From: Penelope pileata
Lineage: Eukaryota > Chordata > Aves > Galliformes > Cracidae
NCBI GenBank assembly: GCA_013396635.1
Contig: WBMW01001713.1
Span: 1,680,289-1,744,288, forward strand
Reading direction: 5' to 3'
DNA length: 64,000 nucleotides
Of this stretch, positions 47,743 through 60,985 are shown piece by piece. Each line of letters starts with the position of its first letter. Position 1 is the stretch's first letter. The position numbers and the translations under genes are program-made. A model generated the notes under the pieces. That model did not search any database, was not told the origin of the DNA, and saw nothing but the letters and a program-made list of their open reading frames with translations.

Positions 47743-49935
47743 ATCTGTGTTAGAGTTCGGGGTGTGTGTAAAGAGGCACTTCTGCAGCTCTGAGCTCGCA
47801 TACTCCTCCCCCCAGGGCTGGGGCTATGTTCTGCACAGAAACGCTCGTGTGTGTGTCTGAGATAGGGGAAGAGCAGTCCCTTGCAGATACGTATGTGAGA
47901 TGTGCAGCAGTCACTGTGACTGCTGTACCCACCTTCTGAAATACTCTGACTTGAAATGTGTTTTGCCTGGATTTTGAGGAGCTGTGCTGGATTCCTCACT
48001 TAATGAGTTGAGGAGACTTTATGAGCTTATCCTGTTTGCTGTCAGCTGTTTTTTTTTCCTCTGAAAATTCTGCCGTTGTGCAGAATTTTTGGAGAGATCT
48101 TTTCACTTCCACGCTTGTCTTGCTGGTGACCATGTAGTTCAAAAATCCCTCCATGTAGATATTTCACTCATCATGGTGCTGCTCAGCACCAGTGAACAAG
48201 CATGCAGATGCACAGGTAACTTCTTAGCTTCAGCTATTTGTGTATCCTTAGGTGTTAAACGCTTGCTAAGGACAACTTGGAGACTCCAGAAAGCTGGTGT
48301 GCTTATGCTCTGGTTGGCATGCCTTTGAATATCAAAAGGATTGATAAGGACACACCCCTATCTTATTTTCTTCCTTATTTTCTTTTCCTTGTGATTGGAG
48401 ATTTATCTTTTCCTTTATATTTCCCTGGAGCTGAGTCATTTGGGCTCCTCCTTTCATTCAATAAATAAAGCTGAGTTGAAAACCTGCTTTAAGGGCGGGG
48501 AGAGCAGTTGTGTTTTGCCTAACTGTCAGACATCAAAGGCAGGGTATATTTCTGGCTCACATGTTGTTTTACAGCTCTTGGGAGGGGTAATGGTAGGGAA
48601 GATACTTAAAAATGCATTTTCAAAGTAACGAGAAAAGGTTTGTGTTAATACCTTTACATGTAGATGTTTGGAACTGCTGCAGTAGAAATCATCTCTTAAT
48701 ATGCATTCATGGGTAGTATTTATTGCACAAATAGAGCTCTGCGGGATTCACGTTTGTCTATTTATGAATTAATCACCTTAGAAGGCTGCTGAAGCAAGAG
48801 ATTCTTAGTGTTACAGTTGGGTATTTTAAGTAAGTGCTCTGCATGCTTAGTTTGCTGGTGCATGCAGATGTGTGACTGCAACTTTTTTTCTCTTGCAAAG
48901 ATCCTTAAAGGCTGTGTAGGACTCCAGGGGAACTGGTGTTAGAACCCTGCCTGTGGACAAGCTGGTGTCATCCTGTGTTCTGCTGAGCAGCAAGAGGACA
49001 TCTGCAGCCAGAGCTGGAGTGAGGCAGCACAAGGCATCAGCCAGAGGTACTGCAGCTTTTGCTGCTCCCGTGGCTGTCCAGGCACCACAAGCTGGTGGCA
49101 GCAGCTTTGTGCAGCCAGAGTAAAGCAGAGAAGTTAGGGGGAAACAGGGAGGGTGGCCAAAATTCTGGAAGGGGAGGACATACTCATTGGTGTGGTGTGC
49201 TCTGAACATCAGAGCTTCTTGCTGTGACTCTTTCAGGTTAGCGGGGTGTACATGGTAGTCGTCGATCTTGCTTGCTGGCTGTGCAAGGTGGAAGCTGTCT
49301 CCTGTCTGTGTTTCAGTTTATATCAGAGTTTGATTAGAAAAACCAGCCCATGCATTAAACCCTATAGTATAACAAAGTGAAATAGTGGGAAATCCAATGG
49401 GCCAGTGCTAAATACTTTGGAAATTCAGTTTTCCTGAAATACATTCTGAGGTCTGTCATGCTCTAATACAGTCATAGCTGATCTCATCAAAATTCCTTAA
49501 GGGCTTTGAGATGGGTTGTAGGCTGTCGTATGGCACAAGTGGTGTCTTCCTTCAACTCATGAAGATGTCTTGAGAACGCTCTCAGAATCCTTGCTGTCCT
49601 GTATTTATTGTCAGTGCAGCTTTTTCACAGATGTAACCTCGGGGCAGAGAGGTGATGGATGCTTCCTGTACCCCTTTCAGTAAGGACAGGATTCCCCCTT
49701 GCTTCCCCATCCATGTTGTCTCATGGTCCCAACTACAGGACTGACTCTGTAGGGAAAGCTGAGGAAAAACAAGCTGTGCGCCTTGCAGGTCCCAGAAATT
49801 TTGCCCTTGTTTCTGTAGCACCTATCAGGCTGTGTTCTGGCTCTTTGTGACTGTATCAGGTGTACCCACAAGTTGAAGTTTCCTTTTGCAGAGAGCCTTT
49901 GGGTGTATCTCTCCAACATTGAGAAGTTGAAGAAC

Positions 49936-49974
49936 TTCTTTGTCCGAACGTCAAGAAGCGCTCTTGTCAGAGCG
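49936..49974. other. Small CpG-retaining stem-loop
   Basis: CGCTCT at 49959-49964 pairs with AGAGCG at 49969-49974 over a TGTC loop, in a short CpG-holding piece (TCCGAACGTC precedes it) of otherwise AT-rich DNA. I cannot assign it to an RNA family. Confidence 0.2.
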
Positions 49975-50576
49975 ATCTTTGTGCTTTAAAAACCTGCTTA
50001 TTTCTCAGTTGTAAAGAATAACTTCTTTTGTTACAGCATGTACCGTGGCAGTTGATGTGGTGCCAAATTTGAGAGAGCAAGGCATCTGCTGCTGCTTGGT
50101 GGTTACATTGAAAGCCCTCCCTCCACTTTTTTTCTCCTTTTGAAGGCAGATATTGCTTGTGATCCCCTACAGTAGGTTTCATCTTGGTGCAAACTCTGAA
50201 GAACACTTATTTTATCTCCTTGAGGTGCAGGACTTTTGATCTATTCTCCACGCCTATTTCAGATTTTCTTTTTTTTTGTTTACATACAAATACATACAGT
50301 AGGCAGTGTAAGCTGTAGATTGCAGGTGACCTGGGAGAGGCATGTGCCTGCTCTGTTTTCTCTGGTCTGCCTTGAAGACTCTGAGTCTCCCTCATATATT
50401 GCAAGTGTGACCACAGCAGCTGATGTAGCTCAGTGCCTCATCAGCATGTAGTTGAGATTTGAACATGGATTAGAACAAGCTGGCTGAAGTTCAATCTAGA
50501 TAAAATATACATGATGATGTGGATGTAATTATCAACCTTCCTAATTGAAGAGTGCATTTGCCATTAGGTGAGTGTT

Positions 50577-50592
50577 AGTGCCCTCTGGTGAC
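50577..50592 (-). promoter_or_regulatory. CTCF-like motif 2
   Basis: The same 16-mer as at 47727, in the same orientation, 2.85 kb downstream. The flanks differ, so it is not part of a longer repeat. Confidence 0.45.
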
Positions 50593-53500
50593 TTCAGTTG
50601 TTGCTAGCAATCATATTGAAACAGTAAAATCTTTTTTTAAATCTTTGACTAAAACATTGAGGTCTCCTAACCTGACTAGAGCTGACTAGAATTTGGCTAG
50701 AAGTTGTGACTGTTGCCTTTGTTTTTTTTTTTGTTTTTTTTTTATTAGATCATTATTGCAGTTCTTAGTGCAAATAATGAAGTGTAACTTGGACGCAAAG
50801 CATCTGTCAGTTAAGGAAGTAATAATGGTGTGCCAGGGGATAAACAGAAATGGCAAGGGTTGAAGAGTGATGGTTAAGCTTGCTGAGGGGTCGTCTGCTG
50901 CAAGGTGACCAGCCTGGTGAGGCTGTTTCTGGGAGCTCTTCCCTCTCTTCACTTACACTGCCTGTGTTGTGTGTCCTTAGGCTGTCTGAGGGCCGATGTG
51001 TGCTGGGGAGAGGTGTGTGTTGTGCGGAGAAGTTTGAGATGCTGACTTTCATGCTGAATCTCTGTTTTAAAACAATTCAGATGTTTGCAGCATCTGGTGC
51101 AGAATGTCTTGCTTGGGAGCGGTCTCAGCAGGGATCAGGAGCCCTGCTGCTTTGGGATATCTATGTATTACTTTTTTTTCTCCTAATGGAGCTGTGGGAT
51201 TGTCTGCAATCAATTGAGTCTGAAGTGACCTAGGACTGACTATTTAAGAATCAAGTCTTTGGCCATTGTTGTAGTAGTATGGCATTAAAGGCTGTTTGAT
51301 TTGAGCCTTCCTCATTATTCATTAAGGGACAGCTTTCAGGGTATGGAGTTTGCTCTCCTCATTGAGATCGACTCAGATTGATCATGTTAGGGGAAAAGAG
51401 AATATTGATCTCGTTTTAAAAGTTGGAGGCATATTTCTTAGATAATAGTGGCTAGATGAAACTGGCAGAGAACCTGAGAAAGTGATCTTAATGCAATTTA
51501 TAAATTAGATTGCTTTTATCACATTATTAAGGTGCCCAGGGTTTGGGATAATTGCCTGAACTATAGTATCATATTTTGATTTAGGTTTGGAGTAAGCAGT
51601 GTGATGTTACAGTTACTGGAGTTGGACCAGGGAGTGAATAAGCGGATCTAGTACAGAGCATGTTTTCTGCTGTGATATAAGATTTTCAGATTAATTTACA
51701 GGCAGACTGAAGCCTCCAATGACAAGCTAAAAGTCTCAATATTTGAAACTTTTCTTTGTAAGTTTTGTGTCTGAATTTCATGCATCTGAAGAGACGTGTA
51801 AGCACAGGTGGACTTCTGACTTGTTAGTTTCACATAAACCTCCAATGTGTAATCTTTTTACTCATCAACTTTTTTTTGAACTTGTGTTTTGAGTTCACTT
51901 CATTGACAAGTTGCTAGTTTGATCATGTAATTGCTGCTAAGCTCTGTTACTTTCTTGAGAAAGCTGGGGTCCTCCACAACCAGTTGTAACCAACTGAGGT
52001 TGGTTTGTAATTTAAATTAGGTTTTGACCTCATGCATTTTTCAGTGGCAGCTGTTTTCTTGCTCACTTCTCACCCTGTCACACTCTCTTGTCAGAAATGC
52101 TACTGGGGTGAACTGCATCAGGAAATCTACCCAGCTAAGAAATTAAGCTTTTCTTTTTTTTCCTCCCTCCCTTGCTTTATTTTTCAGTCTGATAGTTTCC
52201 TCCAAGCTGTTTATTCTACATCTCTAAAAGTCTTGTGCTGAGGTCATGGCAGAGAAAGGAGTAGAAAACAGTGAACAGTGGCGGAATCAGCTGGCAAATG
52301 CCAAATCAGAGTTCCCGTGGGCCAGCTGAAATCAATAAGTAGATCGTTTGTCCCACTGGTTATAGCTGAACTTGTTGAGCATTTCATCTCTGGTGGAGCA
52401 CAAGTTGCACTCTTATCTTGGATCCCTAGCATGGTTTGCAAGTCCAGGAATTGGGGGAAAAACTTATTGGTCCTCATCAGCTGTGTGAGCTTAATTTCTA
52501 TTGGATTTCATTCAGAAACATTTGAATTACAAGATTGTATTACAGGATTTTTGCATTGTTTTTGAAAATTGCTTTGAAGTAAAGCTCACCTTTGTGATGT
52601 CGCATCTTTTTCAGTAGGCTGGTGGAGTCGGAGTGATGGTGGTGTTATTGGAAACTTCGTAACAGAGCCATCTGCGAGTGCAAAACCTAATCCAGGAGCC
52701 TTCAAAGTATTTCTGTGGTTTCCAAAAGCATCTACAATCAACTTAGGCATGTTATGTTTTGAGTGGATGTCTTGGATTTCAAAAAGCACAAAAATAGTTT
52801 GAAGTGCTAAATCCCTAAGAGATGGCCCAATGGTTTGGACTGTTTTTTCCATTAACACATCACGGTTTTGCGCTGTTACTAATTAATAACTCTTAATATC
52901 ATCAGGTGTATTGTTAAAGCATATAGTTAGTCATATTTCCTATCCTACTCTGCTGTGCAGTTAGCTTTCTTTGTGTGGTTAAAGGGCAGCTGAACTGTGC
53001 TGCTGTTGCTAGCAAGTCCAGGCCAACCTGCGACAGCCTCATCTTTGTTTACCAGCCAGATTTTGCCTGTGCTTTGTTGGTAAGTACAGCTCAGTGGTGG
53101 CAGCTCCCCCTTGGGTAAGCTATCTCATTTATTTTTAGAATATTAGAATAATAGTCACGTATTTTTAGAATGACCAGTACGTTTTGGCATCAGCTGTCAG
53201 GCTTGTCTTACAACTGTCTTTGAATAATTGTGGTATGCTTACTGATGGAAGTTTTGTGGAAATGTATATTATTCCTTTCTAAAGTGCCTGTTGGTTTAAG
53301 AGTAGTAGAATCTATTGAGTTCAGTCCTCCCCTGTGGTTGGAGTGATCTTCGTGTACCTCCTGGAGATCAGAGTGCAGAGTTACTGAAGGCTTTGTAAGA
53401 TTTCTTCTTCGCTATTCACTCAAATTCCCTCTTTGAGAACCATTAACGTTGTGGACAGTGAGCAGCCAGGAACTCAAGCTGTTTGTTAGGGGAGGTCAAA

Positions 53501-56500
53501 ACCCAGGCCTTGCAGGTCTGCCTGCAGGGAGGAGGAGGATAAACATTCCCTGGGTATAAGGCTTTATTATCATTATTTTCTAATATGTCGTGCATCGCTT
53601 CATCGCTTGTTAGTTTTAGTTTCAAATGAAAGTGCTTTCTGTTTTGTTTACATAGTACTAGCCAATGTCCCTCTACAGTAGACTGCTTCCTTCTTCTTTG
53701 AAAAGTGCTTGGCTGGACACTTTCCTTGTTGTTTGCCCCACTGATAATGCGTAATTCCTTCTAATAATCTGTTCCCCACCCCTCAAGCCTGGGTCTGTTT
53801 TGAACAGATTCTGCCAGATAATTTTTGATGATGACTTTTGCTGTTCCTAGTGAAGCTCCATGCTAGAAGTGCTTTTCTCATTCCTAGAGCACAGTAACTT
53901 TTTCTGATTCGGTGTTGTGTATGGCTTTTTTAGTCATGGTGATAACAGATTTTAATGCTGCTTTAAGCAAGGTTGTATTGTGTTAGGTTGGACAAGGTCT
54001 GCATTACGAAGTACCAAATTTATTCACAGTATGAAATTGTGATTCTGTGGTTATTTTCTATACTATGTAGTGCCTTTGTGTAGATCTAGCTATGCTGGCA
54101 GAAAGTTTACTTGTGGAAATTTTGTAAGCAGACTGGCAGATACGTAGTAAAGAGTTTGAAGTGTCCACCCCTAATACATCTAAAGGAATCTGGAGAGGAG
54201 AATGATGTTAACCAAATTGTAGTCAGGAGATCAAACAACCAAAAAAAATAGTCAATACTGTTTTCACTTGAGGTAGATGCCAGGTGTATGATGTTTTACA
54301 AAGCTGAAGGTGTATTAGAGTGATAGTAAGAAGTGGAAAAACTTCTTTTGAGGTACAGCATTTCTTTACCTTAGAAGAATGGCAGCTAGTCATAAGCAGA
54401 CAGTGTGCTTTGGGACCTGCTTGCTGATGATAGTGCTTCCTCAGTGCTGCATGCAGTGGCTTGCCCTGGTGCTTAATTAGCTGGCTGACTTTCTAATGTG
54501 GATAGGGTCTGTGTAATGACTGAACTCAAGCTGCGTTTCATGCTGTGACTTGTGTTTGAGACTTCTGTACAGTCAGTCTTGACTCTTTTCTGAAGCTGTC
54601 TCCGTGGTGGGAAGGTTTCTTCAATAGGACCTAGCTCATGCATCAGGGAAGGTAATCTAACATCTCTCAAAAGGGTTCAATTCAATCTGTTTGAGCTGAT
54701 ATTCAGGAACTTGGGTTTGCTGGTCTCTAATAATGTTTATGTATCTTTACAGCACTCAGAACTGCTTTCATTTCTTGTTTGTGAACAAATGCTGTGTGAC
54801 CGGGAGAGGGAGAAGGGGACTACCTTTGTTCCCACGTTATTTCTTGTATGTACAATGCAAAATTTAAAGTACTTGAGATGATGTTATGGCAGGGCATCTA
54901 GAGAAACTGACGTTGGGTTTTGTCCTGTGCAATGCTGCGCTTTCCCTGGGTGATTTGATAAACTTACGGGAGAAAACTGAGATGCCTGTGGGTGTGGAAG
55001 CAGAGCTGTATGCCTACGGTGTGTGCTTGTTAAAAGCCTAAAGCTTGGATGTGCAAAGTAGGTGTGAATTTGTAACCAAGTTTAGGCTTGCAGTAGCAAA
55101 GGTTGAGGTTGATTTGAGGATGACAGTTTTGACGTGGAGTAATTCCTGATCTCAATTTTATAACTTAGTTATTAGACAGTGAAGACATGGATTGAAAGCG
55201 TTGCTGAGCCTAAAAAACTTCTTTGAAGGATAACTGAGGAAAATGTGAACTCTGGTATGAGAGAAATGTCATTTAATAGAGATCTTATATAATAGCAATG
55301 TAATAACATAACTACTGCATCTGAGTTAAGTTAGATGAACATAAGATCTACTTAGCCAATGTTAGGTGATATTGCTAGAAAGGAAGCTTGTTTGATAAAC
55401 AGTTCAGGGGACTAACATGGAAAGTGTTTTGCTGTGCTATTGCACCCTGATTTAAATTTTGTCAAATCCCACATTTGTGAGCAAAAGTTTCTGTAGAAAA
55501 GCTGAAGGCTTTAAGCACTCCAGCTGTACTTATCTGAAGGGAAGAAAACAGCTCTTATTTTCATGGCTTAAATAATCCCTGGCTGCATGTATTCTCTCTA
55601 TGAAGTGGTATTTTCAAGTGCAGACCCAGAACCAAGCAGTAATGAAGTTAGACTACAGGAGTGTCTCTGGGGAACAGGAAGAAAGACTTCTCTCGCTGTC
55701 TTGGGGTGTCCTGGAGTTCGTGTGGCTCCTAGGTGTCAGCTTTCTGGGCTGGCACTGAGTGTCACAGGTGTTGTCTTGATGTTAGGTGCAGGAGTGAGGG
55801 AGGGAAGGTGAGGAGAAGTGACGGGCTTCGGCAGCTGAAGTTTTTGTTGCTGGTTTCACTCTCTGGTGTCTCCTTTCCCTCTTGCATTCCAAGTCATTAA
55901 TAGAATTGGGTATCTTATTTCCCTAGGGCACTGGGGTGTGTTGCTGTGATCTTATCACTGGACTGGCTGATCAATATTTCTTTGTGGCTTTCTCTATATT
56001 TATGACTCCTAATATTGATTGAAGTGCTTTGCTTACAGGAAGAAAATGGCAATGTTTTGGAATTCATGATTGGTATCTTCTCCAGTCCAGGGAAGACCAA
56101 TTCTTTCTAGTAATGATTCTCAAAATAAGTGAATACATCTTGGATAGGTTTTTAGATCAGAAATCTGTCTTGCAAATCAGTGTATGAACACTGTGTTTAA
56201 ACTGGTAGCTGCATTTGTGCTCTTCTTGCTGAGGTGGTTTTTCCTCTGTGGTCCTGAAGGCAGTGGAAGATAAGTTAGTGTGACTTACTACCATCTTTTA
56301 GCTTTTAAGTGGTAAAGCTGTGTCCAGAGGATACCAGCTGCCAAAACCACTCTGACCTTATTGTGGCTAGTTGCTTTCTGAGCTGTTGATCAGTGAGATG
56401 CTAATGTTCCCTTTGAGGTGGTTGACTCCCATTTCTGTTTCGGTAACATTCACGGTGAGGATGAAGCTTCCCAGCTTAGCAAGGTGAATCTGAAACTAGT

Positions 56501-59500
56501 TTCAGAAGTGGAGTATGTTCAAACTGTTGCCAAGTTATTGGCTTTGTCAGCCATCAGGTAAGAGGCAACTCACTTACTGGTAACACAAAGTGGGAGAAAG
56601 AATTGCTATCTGATATAAAGAACAGAAGGTGATAATTCACCTTAACTGACAGGAAGGACTGCAGGTAGAGTTGCCTAAAATGGATGATCTTGGCTTTGAG
56701 ACAGAACTGAAACATCCAAATTTAAGTATTTTTTGAACTGTAGAAAAAAGTATTTGATCTTTAAGTTTTTCATTTTTCTCACCAAACTGTTTGTAGTTCA
56801 TGTTTTCCCAAAATTTGAGGTCCACGTGAGCAGTATCAGTTGAATCTTTCACCATACTGAAATAATGAAGTATTACAGTATCACGAAGTTCTAAAATAAT
56901 ATGAAACTTTTTCTCAGAGGTGTAGCATTCTCCTTGTTTTTCCTTGTATTCCAAGTGAATCGTGTGATATCAAAAATACTCATCTTGACCAAGCTGTGCA
57001 TTTGTTTGGGTGATTAAATTTTTTTTTTTTTTTAAACTCTTAAGTCAGCAATACAGTGAATGAGTGGGTCTAAAGAAATGTATTTTCATTCAGATGAAGT
57101 CAGAAATTAGCTTTCATTGTTTTTTTTTTCCAGAGTAGCTAATTTCCATTGCTTACGAGTAACCTAGTGCTGCTAATTAGTCTGGGCCAGAAGATCTCTC
57201 ACTCAGTGAAGAGGAGGAAGAGGGTTTGTATGCACAACTGAGGACAGAACATATGCAAGCTTTCCTGCTGGAAGTTGCCAGAGAATAGAAAAGCTTACAC
57301 AGTAAATTTTTCAGGATCTGAGCGTCTTCACTTCACTTTCATCCGGTTATAATGTCCCTCAGATCTGTACTAATTCCTTGTGTTTAGCACTCAGAACCTG
57401 CAGGTTCTGAGGATCCTGGAAAGAAAAGCAAAGCATTTCCATTCCTAACTGGTGTGCTAAGATCAGAGATTCCAGTTTCTAGCTGCAACAGAAGTAACAG
57501 TTCCTGGTGGCTTTGCTTCTTGTTTGTTTGGGTTTTTTTTTTTTGGAAGGTGTCAGTCCGGCTTTTTAAAGATACAGTTACCATCACTGAGTGATCACAC
57601 AAGAACGCTGTTTATATTCACTGCTGTGATACCCTTCCCTCTCCTGGAGTGAGCTCCCATGCCTTGTAGCACTCAAGATTTACTTCTTATCGGTTAGAGT
57701 GACTAACACAAACATGAATGTAATGTTGTTTTTAGCTAAACAGACCGATTTCCTTAAGAAAAAAGTTTTATCTGCTGTAAAGGACAATATTTGCATTCAA
57801 AACACCATTTTCCTCCAAACTTTTACCAAGACTGTGTTGTCTACAGTCTGTCTTGTCATTACTTCTGTATCCAAGTTTTCAGCTTGTACCTCTCTGTAAT
57901 TTAATCAATTTTTAATGCATGCATTGATTTGGCAGATATGGGCACAGCTGCATATCTTAAGCTGAAGGGTATGTTTGAGTAATAATTATCCAATCATCCA
58001 CTGAATATTTCAAATTTCCAAGTAGCATTTGGACAGGATGTCACTTGTGAACTTACTGCACTTAAAAATCCTCCCTGATGGACTGTATTGAAAGCATAGT
58101 GAAGTAGTCTTCATGTGTGGGGTAAATGAGCTGGAAGTGACTCGCAGATGCTGAAGAGACCAGCAAATGCTGGTAGGAATCTTCTTGCTCAGCTCAGGTG
58201 CCTGCAGTTTTTCTGTGCTCAGGAAACCACGCAGGCCATCCAGCCTTGTCTACGTGTCTGCATCTTGTGTGTTTACTTGTGTAATGCTGGTAAACTGTGC
58301 AGTTTGTGTTCTGCTTTCCTGGTATGTTGATCATTTTGCCGTTAAATCCAATATAGAGCAAAAGGATGTGTGCACCTTTAGCAGCTAATGATTATTGCAT
58401 TCCCTGTTTCAAGCATGGCTCATAAAATAACATGCTTCTGCCTCCTCGGGAAGTACTTTGAGAAATGATTTGATTTCTTTGGTCCCTAGTTAGCTTAAAG
58501 ATGTCATGTGCTGTGAAGAACTCAGTTAATCTTTCTCTTGCAGTTTTTTTTCCCCTATTTTGCAACCAGGAGTTTGAGGCTTGCCTTGCTGCTGTTAGAT
58601 ATTTTTGCTTAGTTGATTCCCATGCTTTGCCAGCTGTGCTCTTCAAATTAATGCTTGTGTTACATCTCAGTGTCTTTTTGATGTCTTCTGGAAAACACTG
58701 CATTCTACATCAATTATACAAGTTCTACAAACTAGGTAGATATTTGTGTCACTCGTTCTTTATAGCAAATCCTTTCATCAATAATGTAGAGAGATGGCTT
58801 AGAAATAGCTCCAGCAGGGCTCTCATTTATTCTTTCCGTTTACCTAAAATTGCTTTTAGTGTTTCTGGTGCTCCAGCTGTTGTTAGTGCACAAGGAATGA
58901 GGTGGTTACACCAGAATTTCATGTTTCCAGATAAATTCCTATCTGCCTTGAGTATCTAAAGAGATGAGATTTTCCTGCAGTCTAGAGCAACTTTGTTTTG
59001 ATAACAAGGAAAAGGTCTGATAACATATTATTATGTTATCCTACTGCAAGAAAATGCTTACTCTGAATCACAACAGTTGAACACATGCTTGGTCTCCAGC
59101 ATCAGGCAGTAACATCGATTTGGATATTGAAGTCCTGCATGTGTGTGTGCACTAACTTGGATTTGCTCAGTTTCTATATTTTATTTTTTCAGACAGATGC
59201 TTTGGCACTTAGCAGTTACTGGCTGGTCTGGGGGTGAAGAAATGTATTCAGCATTAAACTGTTGGTGTTTGAGTCTTTATGTGCTTGCTTATCAGTTGCC
59301 TGCTTTGTGAGATTCTTCCAGGGAGAGTGAGAAATGTAGAAAATGTGTCTGCTTGGATAAATAGCTATTTCTGTATTGTTTGTTTATAGAAGTTGGACAA
59401 ACTGAGTTTGACCAACTTTCACAAACAAATGCAGGGATAATGGCACAGGCAGAATTCACTGGCGCAGACAGAAAACCCAGCTCCTTTCCCCAAATGACTG

Positions 59501-60894
59501 TTGTATTTCCCCATGATATTCATCATACCAAATACAGACAACTGATAGGCTGCTAGATTTTTTGTTAGCACCATTTCTGCAGCAGCTGTACCCATTTCCA
59601 CATAGATATATGATGTTAAAAAAAGAATGATTACAGAGAAATTGTTGAAATGGCATTGCAAGTGTTACTGTGCAGGGCTGTACTCATCTCTCTGAAGGCT
59701 GAATTTTAGAATAGACTGAGATGTTGGGTTTCTTGTTCAGAAATGGTCCTCATTCTCTATTAATGGCTTGACAAAAACCTCCATATAATGTTGTCTCAAC
59801 AATGTTTTCTTCCTCATCAATGAGAGTGTGAGGTATTCAGTGGGAGGAGTTTTGCCTTCTTTCCCATAAATGTGAAATCTCTGCCTTTTTGTCCAGCTGT
59901 ACACATGAGCAGTTGAGGCAGATACATATCCCAAGACTTGAATTCTGCGGTTTGGGAAGCTTTCAATCAGCAGCAGTTGGTGCTCTGTCACCTCCAGCTG
60001 CTAAAAGCCTCTTCCTACAATGCCTGGACCATCTTGGGTTTGGTTTGGTTATTGACTATCTTGCCTGTAGCACTTAGTGTTCGGAGAGAAGCTTATTCAA
60101 AGAGTTGCATGGAGAATCAAGTTTTCTTTACATGCACATATGATGTTCAGTTTTACGTAACATTCATTGTCTAGGTCCTTAGTCTCGGTTTTCATCATAT
60201 ATTTGTTATACATGCTTCTGGTGTGAGTTGTAGTGGCTGCTGGTGGCAGTTCCTGCAGCCTCCTGGCACTAGCTAAGAGCTCCTCGTTAGCTGTCATCTT
60301 TCTGAACTTGCCTGCATGTTGTTGGAAATAAAATTTTACTTAAAATAATCTTCCAAATCTTTCTGTGAAGTACTTTATTTCTGTGCATCTGAGTACATCT
60401 GTAGATTGTGATGATTTCCAAGTTTCTCTTCTGCTGAAGTTTTTGCTGTTGCCTTATTAAAAAAAAATGAAATAATCTTAATCCTAAGAATAAAAAGGCA
60501 GCATCTGGAGACATTTCACAGTGATGGTGTTGCGGTAGATGCACAGTCTGCAATAATTCTTCCCCGTTGGAGTGATGTCTGCAATGTGCAGGAGTTAAAC
60601 GTATTGATCTGGATACCTCTGAAAGGAATGGTCTTGTTATGGATCCTGCAGCTCGTGCTGGTGGCATTTGATGCACTGTAGTTGCAAGTTTTAAGTCTGA
60701 TTTGTCTGTTCAGAGGCTAGGAATATGTTCTGTGGTGGTTCCACTGATGGCTTGCCTTTATATCTAATGCATAACAAAAATATTTTGCAAACTGAACATC
60801 AGTTTATCAGCATGGCATCAATCTTTTACTATTCTTGTTTGCAAAGAAATCTGGTTTTGACATGGCCCTGTGGTGGGAGTCTTGGAGAAGCTCA

Positions 60895-60985
60895 TTGTGG
60901 GGAGGTTATCGTCTCGCAGAGCTGCGTAATTAGCGAGTATCTGGCTCTGGTTTAAATCGCTCCTATTGGTTTTCTTTGCTCTCTC
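60895..60985. promoter_or_regulatory. CpG-retaining intronic patch with homeobox-like core
   Basis: Five CpGs occur in about 60 bp (around TTATCGTCTCGCAG, CTGCGTAATTAGCGAG and AATCGCTCC), with a TAATTA homeodomain core and a reverse CCAAT box (ATTGG). This stands out from the CpG-poor intron and would fit a conserved enhancer, but conservation cannot be judged here. Confidence 0.25.
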
